The notes under the pieces: model-generated | Told to the model about the DNA's origin: nothing | What the model saw: the letters and a program-made list of their open reading frames with translations, nothing else | Databases searched by the model: none | Assembly (NCBI GenBank): GCA_945836355.1 | Contig: CAMALD010000016.1 | Location: forward strand, 1 to 11,842 | DNA: 11,842 nt | Origin: an uncultured Lachnospiraceae bacterium | GTDB lineage: Bacteria; Bacillota; Clostridia; Lachnospirales; Lachnospiraceae | Direction: 5' to 3' | Made by a program: the position numbers and the translations under genes | Shown: piece after piece, positions 1-6,502 of the stretch | How the letters are laid out: every line of letters begins with the position of its first letter | Numbering within the stretch: the stretch's first letter is position 1

Positions 1-330
1 CGATGCGAGCATTGCCCGCGCCTCGCCTGCAATGTTGCGGTATTCTTCCTCGGCAGTCTGTCCGAATACAACGTTGTCCAGGATGGATTTGTCCGGGTCA
101 AACACCGGAGTCTGAGGAAGATAGGAAATCTTCAGGCTTTTGCTTTTAATGATGGTGCCCTCATCCGGTTCCTCCTCGCCTGCAATCATGCGCAGTAATG
201 TGGATTTGCCGGTACCGTTGATACCGATGATTCCGATGCGGTCGCCTTCATTGATTCCAAGGCTGATATCTTTTAACAGCATGCGCTCGGTGAAGCTTTT
301 GCTCACATGCTCCATGGTTAGTAAATTCAT
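1..330 (-). CDS. ABC-F family ATP-binding protein, N-terminal 110 residues (runs off left edge)
   Basis: Partial gene: the start is inside the window and the rest lies beyond base 1. The visible 110 residues are the beginning of an ABC nucleotide-binding domain, with the Walker A loop GINGTGKST at residues 36-44 and a Q-loop SYLPQ with Q73. There is no membrane segment, and the protein opens directly with MNLLTMEHVSKSF, as in soluble ABC-F (Uup/EttA-like) proteins. These carry two ATPase domains in tandem and act on the ribosome or in antibiotic protection. ABC-F rather than a transporter ATPase is inferred from the start pattern and the SILDNVVFG segment after the Q-loop; the second domain and the linker that would prove it are not visible. 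An AAGGAG lies 13 bases before the ATG, a slightly long spacing. The 738-residue lipoprotein-like gene ends 24 bases upstream, so the two are probably co-transcribed. Confidence 0.85.
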   Translation of the reverse strand, partial: MNLLTMEHVSKSFTERMLLKDISLGINEGDRIGIIGINGTGKSTLLRMIAGEEEPDEGTIIKSKSLKISYLPQTPVFDPDKSILDNVVFGQTAEEEYRNIAGEARAMLAS

Positions 331-354
331 AGGAAAGTCTTTTCTCCTTCTGTA

Positions 355-2571
355 TTACGGTGTATGATTGAGAATGGCATCTGCCGCTTCTTCGGCGGTT
401 ATCTCGTCTGCAAGGAATGCAGGGAGAACATCCGCGAAAGCAGCATGCAGTACCGGGTGCTCGTCATATACGACGGACAGGGCCTGCAGACAGGACTTCC
501 ACCGGGTCTGTTCTTCCTCGGCAATATCCGCGGATGGGGAGGAGGTTTTTCCGGTGTCTGCGGTGTAGGCGCCACGCATCGCGATTCCTTCGCCTACGCC
601 GGTGTTCTGGACGGCTGCGGAGTACATGGTGCGGATGAATTCACGCGAGGTCTTGCTGTTTGCACTCTTGCTGTTGATGCCTATGATGCTTCGCGGGGCG
701 AAACGCCCGTTTGCCGCGCAGTAGGTGTGCCCGGATGCAGTAAGCTCGGTGAGCAGCTCGGTAAGGGAAGCCGTGCCGCTGATACGCGCGATGCCCGGAA
801 GGAAATCATAGGACGGGCTCTGTGGGAGGTCTTCTGCTGCAGCGGCATTCGTGGTACCCTGTGAATCATCCGTGGAGGTGTCAGTGCCGTCATCGGTTTG
901 GACAGTGTCTTCCGGCTCCGGGAGGATAAGGCGGACGCTGCCGTGAATGTGATTCAGGGTGGCGAGCAGGGCGTCTTTGCTGATTTCACCGTCTATGAGG
1001 TATTCCTCCTGATAAAAGCTGCACAGAAGCTGTGCCAGCTCATCCGCGGTCATGCTGCCAAGCAGCGGCGAGCCCTTTTTTTCAGATGCGTCTGCGATTG
1101 TCTCTGTCGACGAGAGGCTGCCGATATAGCTGTCGCTGCCGTAATACAGGAAAGCGTCGAACTTCGCCGGTGTGACGAAGATTTTACCCTGTGACATGGC
1201 GTTGGTGATGTTTCCGTACAAATCGGACGCAGTGTAAAGAGGCTTCATCAGGTCGCTGATGTTTTCAAACAAGCCGCTGTCCATGTAGCTGCGATAGTCC
1301 AGCTCATCACATACCAGAATATCGGCGGCTTTGTTGTCGGTGAGCTGTTTCTGAATCTGTAAGCGGTATTCATCTACGGTGAGGGAGGGATTGGTGTCCA
1401 GTGCCACATCGTAGATAACCTTCAGGGAAGGATTCTGATGCTGGAATGCGACTGCCGCTTCCAGAATGATAGCGCTTTTGCGGTAAGAGGAAATGTGAAA
1501 CGGCGTGCGGTTTAACGCTTCGTCCTCTTCTTTTGTGCGGGTGTCATACATAGCAAGGCAGAAGGTATCGTCTGCATCCTTGCCAAGCATGTAGAGATGG
1601 TCGCCGATTGCAATGAAATCCTGCTGTACCACGGATGGCTTGCCAAAGAGACAGTCCATGCCTTCAATCAGATGACGCCAGGAGGCGGTCTGCGCATTGT
1701 AGGAGTAAATGCCGTCCTGACAGGAAAGATAGAGGATGCCGTCCCGGCAGAGCAGCTGATAATCCATGCGGTCATATTCATCGCAGTCGTCGATGCCCGG
1801 AAGCTTTGCGTTGGTGCGAAACCGGCTGGATTTTTGTACGGTGCCGTCGGAAAGCTGATATGGCACGACAGCATTCCGCTCGTCGGAGAGCACATACATC
1901 AGACTGCCGTCGGAGGCCAGACTGCCGAAAGCGCCGTTGGCGCTGCTGGCATACAATTCACCGCTGACCAGCGAGTATGCGTAGGAGTTTGATTTTTGGT
2001 CGGTGATGTAGATGGTATTGTTGGTGATAAACATTTTCCTGATTGGAATCTGTGCACCGTCCTCATCAGTCTTGTATAAACCGCGCACGCCGACATGTTC
2101 GACATTTGCGGAGGTGCTGACACGCACAACCTCGTCTGCCTGCGGGTCTTCTGTGGAAAGGTCGTGCAGCACCATGTAGAGACTGCCGGTCTCCGCGTAG
2201 GACATCATGCGGATGACACGTGTTGTGTCAGCGAAAAATTCCAGTGCCATCCAGTTGGCTTCAACCTCGGACCATTTCAGGTCTTCACTGAGCGTGTATT
2301 TTTTGTAACCGCGCACCATGGAGCGGTCTTCATTGTAAAGCACCGTAAAGAGCTCGACTTCGTTGTTCATGCCGTGCATAAGCTGCAGATATTCCTCACC
2401 GTGTGCCTCATTGATTACCGGAAGCGCAATGGCGGTCTCCTTGTACGAGCCGCGGTAAACCTCCTCCGATGCCTTTTCCGGGCGGGCTTTGATCCGGTAG
2501 CCCAGGTAGATACAGGCAATCAACATTATAAAAATACATGAAAGTACAATAATCTGTTTTGAACGTCCCAT
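355..2571 (-). CDS. Membrane-anchored protein with propeller-like N-terminal half and family-1 solute-binding-protein-like C-terminal half
   Basis: 738 residues, exported and held at the outer face of the membrane. Residues 7-25 form a hydrophobic signal/anchor; LIAC at 17-20 fits a lipobox, but the hydrophobic residues that follow also allow a simple membrane anchor. Residues about 60-350 are beta-rich with repeated short blocks (for example FITNNTIYITD and DGILYLSCQDGIYSY), suggesting a propeller-like fold. From about residue 358 the sequence follows the pattern of extracellular solute-binding proteins of ABC sugar importers: FQHQNPSLKVIYD, then ADILVCDELDYRSYMDSGLF, and a terminal ADEITAEEAADAI. 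A Thr/Asp/Ser-rich stretch at about 553-582 is probably a linker or insertion. The start is set by GGGAGG six bases before the ATG. No permease genes are adjacent, so transport is not established; it could be a sensor or a peptide- or sugar-binding lipoprotein. The ligand cannot be predicted. Confidence 0.8.
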   Translation of the reverse strand: MGRSKQIIVLSCIFIMLIACIYLGYRIKARPEKASEEVYRGSYKETAIALPVINEAHGEEYLQLMHGMNNEVELFTVLYNEDRSMVRGYKKYTLSEDLKWSEVEANWMALEFFADTTRVIRMMSYAETGSLYMVLHDLSTEDPQADEVVRVSTSANVEHVGVRGLYKTDEDGAQIPIRKMFITNNTIYITDQKSNSYAYSLVSGELYASSANGAFGSLASDGSLMYVLSDERNAVVPYQLSDGTVQKSSRFRTNAKLPGIDDCDEYDRMDYQLLCRDGILYLSCQDGIYSYNAQTASWRHLIEGMDCLFGKPSVVQQDFIAIGDHLYMLGKDADDTFCLAMYDTRTKEEDEALNRTPFHISSYRKSAIILEAAVAFQHQNPSLKVIYDVALDTNPSLTVDEYRLQIQKQLTDNKAADILVCDELDYRSYMDSGLFENISDLMKPLYTASDLYGNITNAMSQGKIFVTPAKFDAFLYYGSDSYIGSLSSTETIADASEKKGSPLLGSMTADELAQLLCSFYQEEYLIDGEISKDALLATLNHIHGSVRLILPEPEDTVQTDDGTDTSTDDSQGTTNAAAAEDLPQSPSYDFLPGIARISGTASLTELLTELTASGHTYCAANGRFAPRSIIGINSKSANSKTSREFIRTMYSAAVQNTGVGEGIAMRGAYTADTGKTSSPSADIAEEEQTRWKSCLQALSVVYDEHPVLHAAFADVLPAFLADEITAEEAADAILNHTP

Positions 2572-2628
2572 GGTATCCTCCCAATTGTATTCGATATATT
2601 CGCATGCTCACTTTTGTGTTTGTTGTTT

Positions 2629-2680
2629 TGCTCGTGACCGAATCGGCGCTGATTATATCATGTGATTTCATCACATGATA
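2629..2680. repeat. Repeat-hairpin element, copy 1
   Basis: Bases 2629-2653 are identical to 2728-2752 over 25 bases (core CGTGACCGAATCGGCGCTGA). A perfect 11-bp hairpin follows at once: TATCATGTGAT (2656-2666), loop TTC, ATCACATGATA (2670-2680). The unit contains the near-palindrome CCGAATCGG. No T-run follows on either strand, so it is not an ordinary Rho-independent terminator. A conserved box joined to a variable hairpin suggests a dispersed extragenic element; that is inference. Confidence 0.8.
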
Positions 2681-2694
2681 CTCTCCAGGGGGAT

Positions 2695-2782
2695 GCGCAC
2701 GATTCGGCATTGTTATTTCACTCGCGCTGCTCGTGACCGAATCGGCGCTGATATAATCAGTGCTTTGCACTGATTATATCAT
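2695..2782. repeat. Repeat-hairpin element, copy 2, with an additional long imperfect stem
   Basis: The 25-base repeat recurs at 2728-2752. It overlaps a perfect 15-bp hairpin, TGATATAATCAGTGC (2749-2763), loop TTT, GCACTGATTATATCA (2767-2781). Just before this, GCGC-A-CGATTCGG (2695-2707) pairs with CCGAATCGGCGC (2737-2748) except for one bulged A, and TCAC (2718-2721) can pair with GTGA (2733-2736) inside it. Two adjacent stems therefore cover 2695-2781. The 13-mer CTGATTATATCAT is also shared with copy 1 (2649-2661 and 2770-2782). Confidence 0.8.
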
Positions 2783-2894
2783 AGTAAATAAAGATTTACC
2801 AGAAATTTGAAGAAATATTCAGCCGTATATTTTTGGGGCTGTCTGCATAAGTTCAGATGAGAGGCGTATGCCCGTATTTTAGGAGGAGCTAAAT

Positions 2895-4055
2895 ATGTCG
2901 GATTATCGCAGATGGATTTCGTATATTTATTCGTATGATAACGGGGCGAAGAGTGTGAATGTGGGCTATGCCCGGCTGGAATTGAGGAATAGGCGGGTGC
3001 GCATGACGCTGTATCTGAATGGGGTGAAGAAGGATGGCGGCATACATATTTGTTACTACAGGGATGAGCCGGAGCATCTTGGCGGAATCTGTGTGGGCAG
3101 TGTAGATGGCAAAGATGCGGCAATGATGTTCCGCCATGAGACGGATAGTGATGACATGGAGGAAAGTGGGATTATCTTTCAGCAGATGAACGGTCTGATT
3201 TTGTTCTGTGATGACGGAACCTACATGGCATCCTCGTGGGAGGACAGGGAGCTGGCGCCGGGGATTGTCGGGCAGTTAAAGCAGCTGATTCTGGGCGGGA
3301 AGAAAGTGCCGGAAGAGGAAGCGTCGGAAGAGCAAGCCTCAGAGGAGGAGCAAGAGACGGCAGCGGAAGAAGTCACAGAGAATGAAGCAGCAACGGGGGA
3401 GGATGCGAAGAAAAAAAGCACATATACAGAAAACATACAGGATGAGAGCACGCAGAGAGAGGGTAAAGAGGAATCATTCATGGAAGAACCATACATGAGC
3501 GAGCAGGATATTCAGGCGGAAGGTGTGCAGACAGAGGAGGCTCAGAAAGGAGACATGCAGGAGACAGAGGTGAAGGAACAGGAGATGAAGGAGAAAGAGA
3601 CGAAGAAGAAAGAGGCGAAAGAGCAAAAGGATGAAATCAAGACCAATGCAGAGTGCAGGAAAAGGCAGATTTGTGATCTCAACCGGGTGGAGCGGATTTT
3701 TTGCTGCCTTACGCCCATGTTTCCGTTTGATAACGGAGAATTTGAGAAGGGTGTGCGGATGGAACCGCAGGATATCGGTATGCTTCCGCGTGCCATGTGG
3801 AAGCTGGCGGGCAACAGCTTTCTTTTGCACGCATACTACACATACCAGCATCTGCTGTTTGTGAGTAAACGGGAAAAGCAGGGACGCACCTACTATCTTA
3901 TGCTTCCGGGAGTGTACGAAAAACGGGAACAATATATGGCGCAGATGTACGGTTTTACGAGATTTTGTCCGGCAAAATGCCGACCGCTGGAGAACGGTAC
4001 CTTTGGTTACTGGTATATGGAGGTAAAGTTTGCATCATCTGCGAGCAGGGAATAG
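2895..4055 (+). CDS. Uncharacterised Lachnospiraceae protein, possibly DUF6128 family, with Glu/Lys-rich central linker
   Basis: 386 residues, no signal peptide or membrane segment, probably cytoplasmic. There are three parts. Residues 1-135 form an ordered, beta-rich N-terminal domain beginning MSDYRRWISYIYSYDNG. Residues about 138-252 are low complexity, extremely rich in Glu and Lys (EEEASEEQASEEEQE, then KEKETKKKEAKEQ) with Met/Gln-rich pseudo-repeats, and are likely disordered or helical. Residues about 258-380 form a second conserved-looking domain (DLNRVERIF, MFPFDNGEFEKGVRM, GYWYMEV) rich in aromatics. From memory this layout matches a domain family of unknown function in Lachnospiraceae (DUF6128), which I cannot verify here. 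AGGAGGAG seven bases before the ATG supports the start. The last 49 bases overlap the end of the convergent acetyltransferase gene. I assign no function. Confidence 0.8.
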   Translation: MSDYRRWISYIYSYDNGAKSVNVGYARLELRNRRVRMTLYLNGVKKDGGIHICYYRDEPEHLGGICVGSVDGKDAAMMFRHETDSDDMEESGIIFQQMNGLILFCDDGTYMASSWEDRELAPGIVGQLKQLILGGKKVPEEEASEEQASEEEQETAAEEVTENEAATGEDAKKKSTYTENIQDESTQREGKEESFMEEPYMSEQDIQAEGVQTEEAQKGDMQETEVKEQEMKEKETKKKEAKEQKDEIKTNAECRKRQICDLNRVERIFCCLTPMFPFDNGEFEKGVRMEPQDIGMLPRAMWKLAGNSFLLHAYYTYQHLLFVSKREKQGRTYYLMLPGVYEKREQYMAQMYGFTRFCPAKCRPLENGTFGYWYMEVKFASSASRE

Positions 4056-4576
4056 CGCAGATGGTCGCGGTAAGTCCCGCCAATCAGATACCTTCCGCGG
4101 GCAGTGCCTTCAAAGGTGAAGCCGAGGCGCTCCATCATTTTTAGTGATGCCGTGTTTTCCGGCTGAATGTTTGCTTCCATCCGGTGTAGATGGTAGTGAA
4201 AAAACGCCTTTGGAATCATGGCGAGCAGTGCCTCGGTCATATAGCCGCAGCCGGTGAATTCGTGGTCAAGTCGGTAACCAATCTGGCAGGAGGCATCCGG
4301 TGCGGGAGTGATGTGCTGGAAGCTGAGGGAGCCGATGGGCACCTCGCGTTCGGGCAGGAACATGTAGTAGCGAGCCCCCTCGGAGCGCAGAAATTGTACC
4401 GCTTCGGCTTCAAGCACGCGTCTCTGGTAAGCGGAGGTAAAGTAGGCTTCCGGGTGCGACATTTCCCAGGGAGCAAAGTAATCACGGTTGCGCACATAAA
4501 ATTCGGTTGTAAGTCCGGCGGCGTCCTCGTTCAGGTTTTTTAAGGTCAGACGCGCGGTCTGGTAGGTGTAGAGCAT
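4007..4576 (-). CDS. GNAT family N-acetyltransferase (RimJ/RimL-like)
   Basis: 189 residues. The protein should transfer an acetyl group from acetyl-CoA to an amine; the substrate is unknown. The N-terminus (YQTARLTLKNLNEDAA) is the usual beta1 start of the RimJ/RimL group, residues 105-117 (HEFTGCGYMTEAL) form the acetyl-CoA-binding motif A, and N141-T-A-S-L-K with MMERLGFTFEG (148-158) is the typical motif B region. An ATG 33 bases further upstream is open, but the GGAGG ribosome site eight bases before 4576 lies downstream of it, so I chose 4576. The gene starts 42 bases after the nrdG-like gene ends and is likely the last gene of that transcript. Its 3' end overlaps the convergent gene at 2895-4055 by 49 bases, so its stop codon lies inside the other coding region. 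Confidence 0.9.
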   Translation of the reverse strand: MLYTYQTARLTLKNLNEDAAGLTTEFYVRNRDYFAPWEMSHPEAYFTSAYQRRVLEAEAVQFLRSEGARYYMFLPEREVPIGSLSFQHITPAPDASCQIGYRLDHEFTGCGYMTEALLAMIPKAFFHYHLHRMEANIQPENTASLKMMERLGFTFEGTARGRYLIGGTYRDHLRYSLLADDANFTSIYQ

Positions 4577-4618
4577 GGTTGTTTCCTCCACGGGTATGCT
4601 AAATGGCAAACCTTCTGT

Positions 4619-5416
4619 TTAGGATAAGCCTCGGATGGCAGTTTGGTTAATATGTGGAGTGAGCAGGGGGAGAAAAGCTTCCAGCTCATTGCGGGTATAG
4701 CTGTGATATTGTGTGCCGGGCGAAGAAAAATGGCAGACCAGCTCACCGGAATCTTCAAATGCCTGCAAATAGTATGCTGATGCGCCGTGCAGCCATTCCC
4801 CGATGGCGGTAAAGGTGTCGTGGTCGTGCAGCTCCTTCACAACGGTTGTGCGAAATTCATATGGAATGCGACTTTGCATCAGCAGCTGTACGCTGGCACG
4901 AATTGGTGCAAGCTCCATGCTTTTCAGCCCGCATGCTTTTGCATATCCGTCAGGTGAGGATTTGATGTCCATTGCTGCATAGTCAGCCAGCCCGGCATCA
5001 AGAATACGTGCCAGCATGTCCGGGTTGGTACCGTTGGTATCAAGCTTTACGGCAAATCCTAGCTCCTTTATCCGCACCAGAAAATCCGGCAGTCCGGCAC
5101 AGATTGTGGGCTCTCCGCCGGTAACACATACCCCCTCCAGCTTCCCGCGGCGTTTCTGTAAAAAATCGAAGAAATCGTTATGTGTGATAATTGGCTGACT
5201 GTCCGGAAACAGTACAAGGGATGCGTTTTGGCAGAAAGGGCAGCGCAGGTTGCATTGCCCTGTAAATACGGTGCATGCCATGTGACCGGGATAGTCGAGC
5301 AGGGTCAGCTTATTCAAACCGTGAATCTGCAATTCCGGGCTTCCCGGTACCGGATTGTTCTCCGTGAATGCATCTGTAGTTTGAAATATATGCGGATGGC
5401 CGGGTGTCGGACTCAT
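4619..5416 (-). CDS. nrdG: Anaerobic ribonucleoside-triphosphate reductase activating protein (NrdG2-type radical SAM)
   Basis: 265 residues. Radical-SAM enzyme that uses a 4Fe-4S cluster and S-adenosylmethionine; this family is annotated as the activase that makes the glycyl radical on the anaerobic ribonucleotide reductase NrdD. The cluster motif is CNLRCPFC with C55, C59 and C62. TGGEPT (99-104) is the SAM-binding GGE motif, and LDTNGT (125-130) and AAMDIKSS (147-154) are further barrel motifs of the group. The start ATG overlaps the tadA stop as ATGA (5413-5416), which indicates translational coupling. An open extension upstream would lie inside tadA, so I rejected it. The length and the N-terminal GLNKLTLLDYPG fit the longer clostridial NrdG2 form. 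nrdD itself is not in the window, and the exact target of this subfamily is inferred, so another glycyl-radical enzyme is possible. Confidence 0.88.
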   Translation of the reverse strand: MSPTPGHPHIFQTTDAFTENNPVPGSPELQIHGLNKLTLLDYPGHMACTVFTGQCNLRCPFCQNASLVLFPDSQPIITHNDFFDFLQKRRGKLEGVCVTGGEPTICAGLPDFLVRIKELGFAVKLDTNGTNPDMLARILDAGLADYAAMDIKSSPDGYAKACGLKSMELAPIRASVQLLMQSRIPYEFRTTVVKELHDHDTFTAIGEWLHGASAYYLQAFEDSGELVCHFSSPGTQYHSYTRNELEAFLPLLTPHINQTAIRGLS

Positions 5417-5904
5417 TGTGCTTCTCCGCCTCCCATCCCGCTTTCCTGACGCTTCTTTCGCATGTCGCGGAAAAAGGAGGAAAGCATTTCGGAACATTCT
5501 TCGCCGCAGACGCCCTCGGTCAGTTCTGCCTGATGGTTAAACTGCGGCACCTGCAACAGATTCAGGATGGAACCTGCGCATCCGGCCTTGGGATTTCTTG
5601 CTCCGATGACCACGCGCCGGATGCGGGACTGAATGATGGCTCCGGCGCACATCTGGCATGGTTCGAGGGTGACATACAATACATATCCGTCCAGCCGGAA
5701 ATCTCCCTGTTTGCGGGCCGCCTTTTCAATGGCAAGTGTCTCTGCGTGTGCCAGCACGGAGTGGTCCTTGTTGCGGCGGTTGTATGCGCGTGCAACGATG
5801 ACATCATCCCTGACAATCACACAGCCAATCGGCACATCACCGTTCTGCGCAGCCTTTTTGGCTTGTTCAATCGCTTTTTTCATATAATATTCATCGGATT
5901 TCAT
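5413..5904 (-). CDS. tadA: tRNA adenosine(34) deaminase TadA
   Basis: 163 residues, close to the usual TadA length. The enzyme deaminates adenosine 34 to inosine in the anticodon of tRNA-Arg(ACG), allowing wobble decoding. The zinc site is complete: HAE at 53-55 (H53 ligand, E55 proton shuttle) and PCQMC at 82-86 (C83 and C86 ligands). Other family hallmarks are DVPIGCVIV (23-31) and N42. The last 15 residues are a basic, glycine-rich tail. AAGGAG seven bases before the ATG supports the start. The stop codon overlaps the start of the nrdG-like gene. The Rpn remnant ends 28 bases upstream. TadA is essential in most bacteria, so this is probably the housekeeping copy. Confidence 0.95.
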   Translation of the reverse strand: MKSDEYYMKKAIEQAKKAAQNGDVPIGCVIVRDDVIVARAYNRRNKDHSVLAHAETLAIEKAARKQGDFRLDGYVLYVTLEPCQMCAGAIIQSRIRRVVIGARNPKAGCAGSILNLLQVPQFNHQAELTEGVCGEECSEMLSSFFRDMRKKRQESGMGGGEAQ

Positions 5905-5932
5905 GCGGGACTCCTTATTATAGTAGATGATA

Positions 5933-6280
5933 TCATAGCTGTTTTATAATTTCCTTCACATCATACTTGGGCGCAAAGGCTTTCGCAACCTCGCAGATAT
6001 GGCTGACGGTGTCCAACTCTTCCTCCAGTTCATCCGCAATAATAGCGGGAGTTTTGTTCTTTTGGAGTTTTCGGCAAATAAGCTTGATAAGATTAGATAA
6101 TTCTCCGTTACTGACTCCATCATTAAAACCGTCATTAAAACCGTCATTAAAACCGTCGTTAAAGCCATTATTAAAACCATCATTAAAACCATTACTAAAC
6201 CCATCTTGAAACCCGTCCTCATAGCCTTCATCGTGCAGAGTTTTCTTATGTAATTCTTCGTCATATTCATATATGCTCAT
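5933..6280 (-). CDS. C-terminal remnant of an Rpn-family nuclease/transposase-like protein with GF-N-D-G repeats
   Basis: 115 residues from an ATG with a GGAGG ribosome site seven bases upstream. There are three parts: a head MSIYEYDEELHKK; ten tetrapeptide repeats of the type GFNDG (residues 19-59); and a tail LIKLICRKLQKNKTPAIIADELEEELD ending KAFAPKYD. Head, repeat and tail match the C-terminal region of Rpn (recombination-promoting nuclease, PD-(D/E)XK transposase-like) proteins common in Lachnospiraceae. The frame stays open to 6469, and the codons just before this ATG still read like the family (FFSDFLLANKAEVIK), but the nuclease domain is absent. I infer a decayed gene whose 3' end survives, with the ribosome site lying inside former coding sequence. 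It may still be translated as a short protein. Confidence 0.6.
   Translation of the reverse strand: MSIYEYDEELHKKTLHDEGYEDGFQDGFSNGFNDGFNNGFNDGFNDGFNDGFNDGVSNGELSNLIKLICRKLQKNKTPAIIADELEEELDTVSHICEVAKAFAPKYDVKEIIKQL
6104..6226 (-). repeat. 12-base in-frame tandem repeat coding GF-N-D-G
   Basis: About ten 12-base units in the Rpn remnant, reading GGTTTTAATGAC or close variants on the minus strand. Several adjacent units at the 3' side (about 6120-6170) are identical or differ by one base, while outer units have drifted (GYEDG, GFQDG, GVSNG). Gain or loss of units would keep the reading frame, so copy number could vary without breaking the protein. Confidence 0.85.
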
Positions 6281-6502
6281 CTTGATTACCTCCGCCTTAT
6301 TCGCTAACAAAAAGTCACTGAAGAACCTCCTGCTTTTGATAATGTGAGAGTAAAAGCATTGATGTTCCTGATTATCTGAATAGTAGACGGTGACAAAGAG
6401 TGGGCAACATAGGCTGCTCCCCACACCGAAAAGGATATAGAAATAAATGCTTTGTAAGGATTGTAGCATGAGTGGGGCGGAAACTCAAGTTTTTTTTGCA
6501 TG

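Larger units (their letters stand above)
2572..2894. other. Divergent intergenic region, 323 bases, with repeat-hairpin elements
   Basis: This gap separates the minus-strand lipoprotein-like gene from the plus-strand gene at 2895. About half of it (2629-2782) is two copies of a repeat-plus-hairpin element, annotated separately. The last 110 bases are AT-rich and end in the ribosome site AGGAGGAG before the ATG at 2895. No convincing -35/-10 pair was found on either strand. On the minus strand a TACAAT (2589-2584) is too close to the ribosome site to be a useful -10 box. On the plus strand TTGAAG at 2807-2812 has no -10 at the right distance. Confidence 0.6.

Noticed and set aside
364..1194. 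Plus-strand open frames of up to 166 codons opposite the lipoprotein-like gene
   Set aside because: They are mirror frames of a high-GC coding region, with no ribosome sites or domains.
2408..2770. Minus-strand open frame of 120 codons whose N-terminus repeats the peptide ISADSVTS
   Set aside because: The peptide repeat is just the translated 25-base DNA repeat, and the rest overlaps the lipoprotein-like gene out of frame.
2749..2781. Perfect 15-bp hairpin as a Rho-independent terminator
   Set aside because: It is AT-rich with no T-run on either strand, and it lies between divergent gene starts, where no transcript should end.
5917..5922. TATAAT on the minus strand just upstream of tadA
   Set aside because: It abuts the AAGGAG ribosome site, so transcription would start within or after that site. 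It is unlikely to serve as the tadA promoter.
6104..6226. Regular repeats considered as a CRISPR array
   Set aside because: Units are 12 bases, directly contiguous without spacers, and encode an in-frame GFND peptide repeat.
6469..6498. TGAGT/ACTCA stem followed by eight T residues on the plus strand, terminator-like
   Set aside because: The stem is only five base pairs with a nine-base loop, and no plus-strand gene lies upstream to be terminated. On the minus strand, where the Crp/Fnr gene ends, the tract is A rather than T.
6304..6501. Minus-strand 65-codon open frame upstream of the Rpn remnant
   Set aside because: No domain, no ribosome site, and it overlaps the other frame that carries the Rpn-like residues.
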